A program made the translations under genes and the position numbers. Below the pieces are notes generated by a model. It was not told the origin of the DNA. It did not search any database and saw nothing but the letters and a program-made list of their open reading frames with translations. A DNA stretch of 64,000 nucleotides, taken from positions 1 to 64,000 of the forward strand of contig CAZAXF010000003.1 in NCBI GenBank assembly GCA_964489055.1, given 5' to 3'. Below, piece by piece: positions 58,308-64,000 of this stretch. Each line of letters opens with the position of its first letter. Positions within the stretch are counted from its first letter, which is position 1. This stretch comes from 66-474 sp964489055. GTDB taxonomy: Bacteria; Pseudomonadota; Gammaproteobacteria; Xanthomonadales; Rhodanobacteraceae.

Positions 58308-59498
58308 ATGACCCTCGACATCGAATCGTGTACCCGCGCGGTGCGCGCCGGCATCGAAAGCGACACCCGGCACGGCGCGGTGGTGCCGCCGCTGCACCTG
58401 TCCACCAACTACGCGTTTGCCGGCTTCAACCAGAAGCGCGCCTACGACTATTCGCGCAGCGGCAATCCGACGCGCGACCTGCTGGCCGAAGCGCTGGCGG
58501 ACCTGGAACAGGGCGCCGGCGCGGTGGTGACCGCCAGCGGCATGGCCGCGGTGGCGCTGGCGCTGGAACTGGTGCCCGATGGCGGCCGTGTGCTGGCCGC
58601 GCATGATTGCTACGGCGGGACGTGGCGCCTGCTGGATGCGTGGGCGCGCAAGGGACGTTTCGATCTGCGCTTTGCCGACCTGACCGATCCCGCAGTGCTG
58701 GCTGCGGGAGTGGCCGAACGGCCCTCGCTGGTGTGGGTGGAAACGCCATCCAATCCACTGCTGCGCATCACCGACATCCGCGACGTCGCACAGGCGGCAC
58801 ACGCCGCAGGCGCGCTGTGCGTGGTCGACAACACCTTCCTGTCGCCGGTGCTGCAACAGCCGCTGGCGCTGGATGCCGACGTGGTGGTGCACTCGACAAC
58901 CAAGTACATCAACGGCCACAGCGATGTGGTCGGTGGCGCGGTGGTGGCGCGTGCGCCGGAAATCGCCGAGCAGCTGAAATGGTGGGGCAATTGCCTGGGG
59001 CTCACCGGCGCGCCGTTCGACAGCTGGCTGACCTTGCGCGGCCTGCGCACCCTGTCGGCACGATTGCGCGTGCACCAGGACAACGCCGCGGCGCTGGCCA
59101 CGCTGCTGGATGCGCACCCCGTGGTCACGCGGGTGTTCCACCCGGGGCTCCCCGCGCATCCGCAGCACGCGCTGGCGACGCGCCAGCAATCGGGATTCGG
59201 CGCGATGCTTTCATTCGAGCTCGCCGGGGGCGAAGCCGCGGTGCGTGCATTCCTCGACGGCCTGCGATGCATCACGCTGGCCGAATCGCTGGGCGGGGTG
59301 GAGAGCCTCGTTGCGCACCCGGCCACCATGACCCACGCGGCAATGGCGCCGGAGGCGCGCCGCGCCGCGGGCATTTCCGACACCTTGCTGCGGCTGTCGG
59401 TCGGCATCGAGGACGTCGGCGACCTGTCACGCGACCTGCGTGCGGCGCTGGTGCGTGCCGAGGCCGCGCGCAAGAAATCCGTGGCGGTGGACGCATGA
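58308..59498 (+). CDS. metB: Cystathionine gamma-synthase / O-succinylhomoserine (thiol)-lyase
   Basis: A 396-residue PLP enzyme of the Cys/Met metabolism family. It has YDYSRSGNPTRDLLAEALA, ASGMAAVALAL, WVETPSNPLLRITDI, and the PLP-binding Lys in HSTTKYINGHSDVVGG (about residue 202). The Tyr of YDYSRSGNPT and the C-terminal RLSVGIEDVGDLSRDL are standard. It joins O-succinylhomoserine with cysteine (or sulfide). The ATG follows the metX stop by one base, and hom overlaps its end by ATGA, a tight operon under the SAM riboswitch. Confidence 0.94.
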   Translation: MTLDIESCTRAVRAGIESDTRHGAVVPPLHLSTNYAFAGFNQKRAYDYSRSGNPTRDLLAEALADLEQGAGAVVTASGMAAVALALELVPDGGRVLAAHDCYGGTWRLLDAWARKGRFDLRFADLTDPAVLAAGVAERPSLVWVETPSNPLLRITDIRDVAQAAHAAGALCVVDNTFLSPVLQQPLALDADVVVHSTTKYINGHSDVVGGAVVARAPEIAEQLKWWGNCLGLTGAPFDSWLTLRGLRTLSARLRVHQDNAAALATLLDAHPVVTRVFHPGLPAHPQHALATRQQSGFGAMLSFELAGGEAAVRAFLDGLRCITLAESLGGVESLVAHPATMTHAAMAPEARRAAGISDTLLRLSVGIEDVGDLSRDLRAALVRAEAARKKSVAVDA

Positions 59499-60574
59499 GC
59501 GCCGTCCTGGCGCAAGGCACCATCGCGCGGTCGGCGCTGGTGCGCGACATCGCGGTGGTGTTGCTTGGCACCGGCCAGGTCGGTGGCGCGTTCCTGCGAT
59601 TGCTGCGCACGCCGGCCGGCGCGCGGATTCGTTTGCTCGGCGCCGCCAATTCACGCCATCAGCAACTGGACCCGTGCGCCCTGGCCGATCGCCGCCTGCG
59701 CGAGCGACTGGACCACGCCGGCGGGGCTCGCGACGATGCCGCACTGCTGGCTGCGCTCGAGGCAAGCGACGCGCCGGTCCGCGTGGTGGTCGACGCCACC
59801 GCTTCGGCCGAACTTGCACTGCGCCATCCCGAATGGCTGGCGCGTGGCTGCCACGTCGTCACCGCCAACAAGGCGCTGGCCGGCGGCGATCTCGAAGGCT
59901 GGCGCGCGCTGCAGGCCGCGTGCGCCCGGGGTGCGCACTACGGCGACAGCGCCACCGTGGGCGCCGGCCTGCCGGCGCTGGCCACGCTGCGTCGGCTGCA
60001 TGCCTGCGGCGATCGTGTCACCCGCATCGAAGGCGTGTTTTCCGGATCGCTGTCGTACCTGTTCAATCACCACGACGGCCGCCAGCCGTTTTCGACCCTG
60101 CTGCGCGAAGCCTGCGCGCTGGGCTACACCGAACCCGATCCGCGCGCCGATCTTGCGGGCGAGGACGTGGCGCGCAAGCTCCTGATCCTGGCGCGCATCG
60201 CCGGTTACCCACTGGAACGTACCGACATCGAGGTCGAAAACCTGGTGCCGGAATCCCTGCGCGCGCTGCCGCGAGCCGTACTCCCGGACCGCCTCGACGA
60301 GCTGGATGCGCCCGTGGCCGCGCGCCACGCCGGGGCCGCGGCACACGGCAACGCCTTGCGCTACCTCGCCCGTTTCGATGCAGCCTTGGGCGCGACGGTC
60401 GGCCTGGTCGAGGTGCCCTGCACGCACCCGACCGCGCACCTGCAGGGTGCAGACAACCTGTTTGCCTTCACCACTGCGCGCTACGCGCAACGCCCGCTGG
60501 TGATCCAGGGCGCAGGCGCCGGGCCGGAAGTGACCGCGCAGGCGATCCTCGGCGACATTCTCCTCGCGGCGTGA
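59495..60574 (+). CDS. hom: Homoserine dehydrogenase
   Basis: A 359-residue monofunctional homoserine dehydrogenase. The NAD(P) site is VVLLGTGQVGGAFLRLL (about residues 21-37); HVVTANKALAGGD contains a catalytic Lys; GDSATVGAGLPALATLRRL and IEGVFSGSLSYLFNH follow; the signature ALGYTEPDPRADLAGEDVARKLLILARIAG has the catalytic Asp and Lys. It has no fused aspartokinase and no ACT domain, so feedback control is likely by the riboswitch rather than by threonine. Its ATG overlaps the metB stop (ATGA). It supplies homoserine to MetX. Confidence 0.94.
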   Translation: MSAVLAQGTIARSALVRDIAVVLLGTGQVGGAFLRLLRTPAGARIRLLGAANSRHQQLDPCALADRRLRERLDHAGGARDDAALLAALEASDAPVRVVVDATASAELALRHPEWLARGCHVVTANKALAGGDLEGWRALQAACARGAHYGDSATVGAGLPALATLRRLHACGDRVTRIEGVFSGSLSYLFNHHDGRQPFSTLLREACALGYTEPDPRADLAGEDVARKLLILARIAGYPLERTDIEVENLVPESLRALPRAVLPDRLDELDAPVAARHAGAAAHGNALRYLARFDAALGATVGLVEVPCTHPTAHLQGADNLFAFTTARYAQRPLVIQGAGAGPEVTAQAILGDILLAA

Positions 60575-60684
60575 GATCCGCGCGCCGGGCAGGATCGTGC
60601 ATCGCCGCGTGCCATCCGCGGGCATCCCGCGGCTGTGCCGCGTTCGGTTACCATCGCGGCGTGCCAAGTGGCGACGGGCCACCC

Positions 60685-62859
60685 ATGGAACAGTCGCATC
60701 CACCAGTCGCTGGTCGCGCCGCGCCGAAGGCGACAGCCCCGCGCACGCGCCGGATCTGCACGCTGCTGGTGTGCGACCTGGCCGATTCCACCGCGCTGGT
60801 GGAACGCCTTGGCGACCAGCGTGCCTCGGGACTGATCGAGCAGCACGATCGGCTCGCGCGCGCGCTGGCGGCGCAGCACCACGGCCGCGAAATCGACAAG
60901 ACCGACGGCTTCCTGCTGCTGTTCGAACGCCCCAGCCACGCGGTGGCCTGGGCGATGGACTACCACCGCGAACTGGCTGCGTTGTCCGGGGCCGGGGGCG
61001 AAACGTTGCAGGCCCGGGTCGGCATCCACATGGGCGACGTGGTGACCTGGGAAAATCCGCCAGAGTCGGTGGCGCACGGCGCCAAGCCGATGGAAGTGGA
61101 GGGACTTGCCAAGCCCGTCGCGGCGCGGCTGGCGCAACTGGCCCTGCCGGGCCAGACCCTGCTCACCGAATCCACGGCCGGACTGGCACAACGCGCCGAG
61201 GACGAGATCGGCATCGGCGATGGCGAGTTGTGCTGGCTGGCGCACGGCCGGTTCCGGTTGAAGGGCCTGCCCGAACCGGTGGTTGTCACCGAGGTGGGCA
61301 TCCGCGGACTGGCCCCGCTGCGCGTACCGGTCGACCGGCGCAGCGCGGCGCGCGTGGGTCGACCGCGCACCGCATTCCTGGTTGCGCTGGCGCTGGTCGC
61401 GTTGCTGGGCATCGCGGCCGCAGCCTGGTTTGCGCGCCGGGCTCCGGCCCCGCCCATTCCCGAAAAGTCCATCGCGGTGCTGCCCTTCGCCAACGAGAGC
61501 GGCGACCCGGGCCAGCAGTTCTTTTCCGACGGGCTGTCGGAAAACCTCATCAATGCGCTGTCGCAATTCGACGGGCTCAAGGTCATCAGCCGCAATTCGG
61601 CTTTCCAGTTCCGCGACAGCAAGGACACCGCGGCACGGATCGGTCGCGCGCTGGGCGTCGCGCACCTGCTGGAGGGCACGGTGCAGCGCGCCGGCGGCGA
61701 GGTGCGCATCACCGCGACACTCGTCAATGCCGCCGACGGCAGCACGCTGTGGTCGGATCACTACGACCGCCCGTACAAGGACCTGTTCGCGCTGCAGGAC
61801 GACATCACCCACGCGGTCGCCACGGCGCTGCAGGCGAAGCTGCTTACCTCACCCGGTGCGGTGGTGCAAAGCGAACGTCCGCCGGGCGGCAGCGTGGCCG
61901 CCTACATCGCCTACCAGCACGGCCTGGCCTACGACAAGCTTGCGACCGAACAGGGTTCGCGGCAGGCGATCGCGGCCTACGGCGAGGCCATTCGCATCGA
62001 CCCGCAGTACGCCGCGGCCTACGCGCAGATGGCCGGTTCGTGGGTCAGCATGGCGGCGCAGTTCCTGGGCGGTGCGCAGGCGGCGGATGCGTTCGCGCAG
62101 GCACGCAGGGCCGCGCGCAAGGCCCTGGCGCTGGACCCGGACCTGTCGCTGGCGCACCAGGCGCAGGCCGCCTTGTTGCAGCTAGCCGACAGGGACTGGC
62201 GTGGCGCCGAGGCCGAGGCCCGGCGCGCGCTGCAACTGGCGCCCAACGATCCACAGGCGAAATTCGGGCTGGCCTACATCTCGCCGGCGCTCGGGCAGGT
62301 GCGGCGCGCAGCCGAGCTGACGCGGCAGGCGCTGCGGGTCGACCCGCGCCATTCGCGCTGGTACGAATGGCTGAGCTACTACCTCGCTGGCACGGGCCAT
62401 CTCGATGAGGCGCGCCAGGCCGCCCACACGGCCATTTCGTTGCAACCCGATGCCGCGTCCAATTACGAGCAGCTCGCGATCATCGAGATCCTGCGCGGCG
62501 ATCCGGCGGCAGCGCTGGCGGCTGCGCGCCGCGAACCGCCGGGCGTGTGGCACGACGCCGCGATGGCGCTGGCGCTGCAGGTGGGGTCCGATCGTGCAGC
62601 CGCCGATGCGGCATTGAAGAAACTCGTCGCCGGCCACGCCGGTGATGCGGCCTATCAGATCGCGCAGGTATACGCGCTGCGCCGCGATCCCGACGCCATG
62701 TTCAAGTGGCTGGACCGCGCCTGGGACAACCACGACGGCGGGATCATGCTGGTTCTTTCCGACCCGATGATCCTGCGATACCGGGATGACCCGCGCTTTG
62801 CAGCCCTGTGCGCCAGGGTCGGCGTGCCCGACACCACCGATGCAGTGGCGATGAACTGA
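60685..62859 (+). CDS. Class III cyclase-like / TolB-like / TPR membrane protein
   Basis: A 724-residue fusion. Residues about 25-190 form a class III nucleotide cyclase homology domain: first metal Asp in LLVCDLADSTALVERLG, DKTDGFLLLF with the base-recognition Lys/Asp, second metal Asp in RVGIHMGDVVTW. One membrane span follows (about 227-250, FLVALALVALLGIAAAAWF). A TolB/FlgO-like domain (about 258-390) starts KSIAVLPFANESGDPGQQFF. The rest is TPR-like helices (AYGEAIRIDPQYAAAYAQMA, ARKALALDPDLSLAHQAQAA, ARRALQLAPNDPQAKFGLAY). This layout is common in Xanthomonadales and rhizobia. Whether it makes cAMP or cGMP is unknown. A GTG at 60661 is an alternative start. Confidence 0.85.
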   Translation: MEQSHPPVAGRAAPKATAPRTRRICTLLVCDLADSTALVERLGDQRASGLIEQHDRLARALAAQHHGREIDKTDGFLLLFERPSHAVAWAMDYHRELAALSGAGGETLQARVGIHMGDVVTWENPPESVAHGAKPMEVEGLAKPVAARLAQLALPGQTLLTESTAGLAQRAEDEIGIGDGELCWLAHGRFRLKGLPEPVVVTEVGIRGLAPLRVPVDRRSAARVGRPRTAFLVALALVALLGIAAAAWFARRAPAPPIPEKSIAVLPFANESGDPGQQFFSDGLSENLINALSQFDGLKVISRNSAFQFRDSKDTAARIGRALGVAHLLEGTVQRAGGEVRITATLVNAADGSTLWSDHYDRPYKDLFALQDDITHAVATALQAKLLTSPGAVVQSERPPGGSVAAYIAYQHGLAYDKLATEQGSRQAIAAYGEAIRIDPQYAAAYAQMAGSWVSMAAQFLGGAQAADAFAQARRAARKALALDPDLSLAHQAQAALLQLADRDWRGAEAEARRALQLAPNDPQAKFGLAYISPALGQVRRAAELTRQALRVDPRHSRWYEWLSYYLAGTGHLDEARQAAHTAISLQPDAASNYEQLAIIEILRGDPAAALAAARREPPGVWHDAAMALALQVGSDRAAADAALKKLVAGHAGDAAYQIAQVYALRRDPDAMFKWLDRAWDNHDGGIMLVLSDPMILRYRDDPRFAALCARVGVPDTTDAVAMN

Positions 62860-62939
62860 ATGCCTCGTGACAGGGACTGGAAAAGGTGCATTGATTGTGG
62901 CAAATACAAATGTGCAGAACAGTTGTTGAGGTCTGCAAC

Positions 62940-63173
62940 ATGTCAACCGTCATGATCCAGGTTCGCAATGTCCCGCAACGCGTGCATCGCACGCTCAAGG
63001 CCCGCGCGGTGCTGGCGGGCAAGAGTCTCAGTGACTGCATCCTCGAAGAGCTGACGACCATGGCGGCACTGCCCTCGCAGGAAGAGGTGTGCTCGATGCT
63101 GGGTGCGGCGGAGCCCTTCGCAATGAAGAGGTCGTCTGCCGCCAGGGTGCGTTCGGCACGGGACGCCGCGTGA
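62940..63173 (+). CDS. FitA/VapB-like ribbon-helix-helix antitoxin (orphan)
   Basis: A 77-residue protein with MIQVRNVPQRVHRTLKARAV, then AGKSLSDCILEELTTM: a beta-strand and two helices of the FitA-type RHH fold. The C-terminal half (PSQEEVCSMLGAAEP) would wrap the toxin. Start at 62940, or at 62952 (MIQVRNVP). Ten bases after its stop begins the first nine codons of a PIN-domain gene that is then broken, so the partner toxin is lost. The AT-richer leader (62885-62935) probably holds the promoter and autoregulatory site. Confidence 0.78.
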   Translation: MSTVMIQVRNVPQRVHRTLKARAVLAGKSLSDCILEELTTMAALPSQEEVCSMLGAAEPFAMKRSSAARVRSARDAA

Positions 63174-63183
63174 GTCCGTCGAC

Positions 63184-63261
63184 GTGAGCCGCGTACTGGT
63201 GGTCGATGTTTCGGTCGCGATCACCAACCAGTGCACGCCCTTGCAACGCCTCGCCAGGTGA
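63184..63261 (+). pseudogene. Truncated PIN-domain (VapC-like) toxin start
   Basis: From the GTG at 63184 the frame reads VSRVLVVDVSVAI, the typical PIN-domain opening with its first metal Asp. It then runs into repeat sequence from codon 9 or 10 and stops after 25 codons. All other catalytic residues are missing. The break coincides with the left edge of the repeat copy at 63209-63281. Confidence 0.6.
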
Positions 63262-63281
63262 CGTGGCGGGAAATGCAGGCT
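63209..63281. repeat. Partial copy of the 204-bp inverted-repeat element
   Basis: 73 bases align gap-free, about 80 percent identical, to the reverse complement of 53228-53300: TTTCGGTCGCGATCACC at one end and GACGTGGCGGGAAATGC at the other. Only one terminal inverted repeat is kept, with changes. It interrupts the PIN-toxin gene. Confidence 0.75.
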
Positions 63282-63315
63282 GGTGGGCGCATGCCAACGG
63301 GCCATGGCGTACCGA

Positions 63316-64000
63316 CTACGCAGCCGCGAACGCCTCGCGCGTGAGGTTCAGCGGCTCGCCTTCGGTGCACGCGACGTCGTCCTCGATGCGGATGCCGCCG
63401 TACTTGCGGAATGCGTCGACCTTGTCCCACACCACGTCCTTCGCGGCGGGTCTGGCTTTCAGTTCCTGCAGCAGCATGTCGATGAAGTAGAGCCCGGGCT
63501 CGATGGTCACGACCATGCCCGGTTCCAGCGTGCGGGTGAGGCGCAGGTAGGGATGCCCGTCGGGCCTGGGGATCGTGTTGCCCTGCTCGTCGCGCGCGAA
63601 GCCGGCCACGTCGTGCACCTGAAGGCCGATCAGGTGCCCGAGGCCGTGCGGGAAGAATGTCGATGAGATGCCGTTTTCCACCGCCACCTCGGGCGAACAG
63701 GTTATGAAACCCTGCTCGCGCATCACCTGCATCAGCACGTGGTGCGCGTGCACGTGCAGTTCGGGATAGCCCTGGCCCGCGCGCACCCTGGCGCAGAAGT
63801 CCTGCTGCGCTTTTTCCACCGCGTCGATCAACGCCTGCCATTCACCGGCATCCGGTGAGGCGTAGCTGCGGGTGATGTCCGAGGCGTAGCCATGGAAGCG
63901 GCCGCCGGCGTCGATCAGGAACGAGTGCGCGTGCGTTGGCGGGTTGTGGTTGAACTGCATGTAGTGCAGCACCGCGGCGTGCGCATCCAGTGCGATGATG
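63316..64000 (-). CDS. pepQ: Xaa-Pro dipeptidase (partial, start beyond window)
   Basis: The C-terminal 228 residues of an M24B metallopeptidase; the N-terminal domain and start lie to the right of 64000. Metal ligands are in SFLIDAGGRFHGYASDITRSY (two Asp), FFPHGLGHLIGLQVHD (His), VVTIEPGLYF (Glu) and GGIRIEDDV (Glu). The pattern FFPHGLGHLIGLQVHDVAGF and the late IEDDVACTEGEPLNLTRE fit PepQ, which cleaves Xaa-Pro dipeptides, rather than methionine aminopeptidase. Confidence 0.93.
   Translation of the reverse strand, partial: IIALDAHAAVLHYMQFNHNPPTHAHSFLIDAGGRFHGYASDITRSYASPDAGEWQALIDAVEKAQQDFCARVRAGQGYPELHVHAHHVLMQVMREQGFITCSPEVAVENGISSTFFPHGLGHLIGLQVHDVAGFARDEQGNTIPRPDGHPYLRLTRTLEPGMVVTIEPGLYFIDMLLQELKARPAAKDVVWDKVDAFRKYGGIRIEDDVACTEGEPLNLTREAFAAA

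Overview
This 64-kb window is GC-rich proteobacterial chromosome. Gene content points to the gammaproteobacterial order Xanthomonadales, most likely Rhodanobacteraceae; this placement is inferred from family knowledge, not from a database search. The clues are a SAM-riboswitch-led metX-metB-hom operon, a GTP-type PEP carboxykinase, a membrane-anchored FadE, Oar-like TonB receptors with LacI regulators, a tryptophan-halogenase remnant in a glycan locus, and many dispersed palindromic repeats. A run of 100 N at 10443-10542, inside one repeat cluster, marks a scaffold join.

Layout. 0.25-5.4 kb: an FAD reductase, then a leftward bufferin operon (Met-rich BufA peptide, BufB MNIO enzyme, BufC partner, DoxX protein, ECF sigma factor) and ferredoxin-NADP reductase. 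5.5-11.3 kb: a YadG/YadH-like ABC exporter, small secreted proteins, SDR plus Ogt, and an outer-membrane barrel. 11.4-34.4 kb: a carbohydrate-utilisation region with two halves. The first half has a MalK-type ATPase, GH1 beta-glucosidase, two sugar permeases, a binding lipoprotein and a GH144-type glucanase. The second half has a LacI regulator, TonB receptor, Tat-exported DUF4185-like protein, six-hairpin glycosidase, GH39 enzyme, sugar porter and GH3 beta-glucosidase. Between the halves lies a decayed lacI fused to a decayed tryptophan halogenase, and a 3' fragment of pgk. 34.4-44 kb: intact pgk, maleylacetoacetate isomerase, an MFS carrier, PEPCK, and a TetR / hydrolase / fadE group. 44.3-48.4 kb: glycerol kinase, glycerol-3-phosphate dehydrogenase and a glycerophosphodiesterase. 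48.7-57 kb: glutathione-dependent formaldehyde oxidation, RF3, YceI, and a run of DUF899, VOC, GST and MarR genes. 57-60.6 kb: the methionine operon. 60.7-64 kb: a cyclase-TolB-TPR protein, an orphan antitoxin, and the start-less end of pepQ.

The unifying observation is a shared operator/promoter module, approximately TGAAAACGTTTACATT, found four times and each time oriented toward a gene: lacI-TonB receptor, the decayed lacI, sugar porter-GH3, and the GH1 beta-glucosidase. This predicts one LacI regulon for secreted hydrolysis, uptake and intracellular cleavage of a beta-glucan; GH144 suggests a beta-1,2-linkage. Other gene-by-gene stories are the bufferin operon with its own sigma factor, several repeats that have been recruited into 3' ends of genes, and a 204-bp element with perfect 19-bp inverted ends whose relative truncates a PIN toxin.
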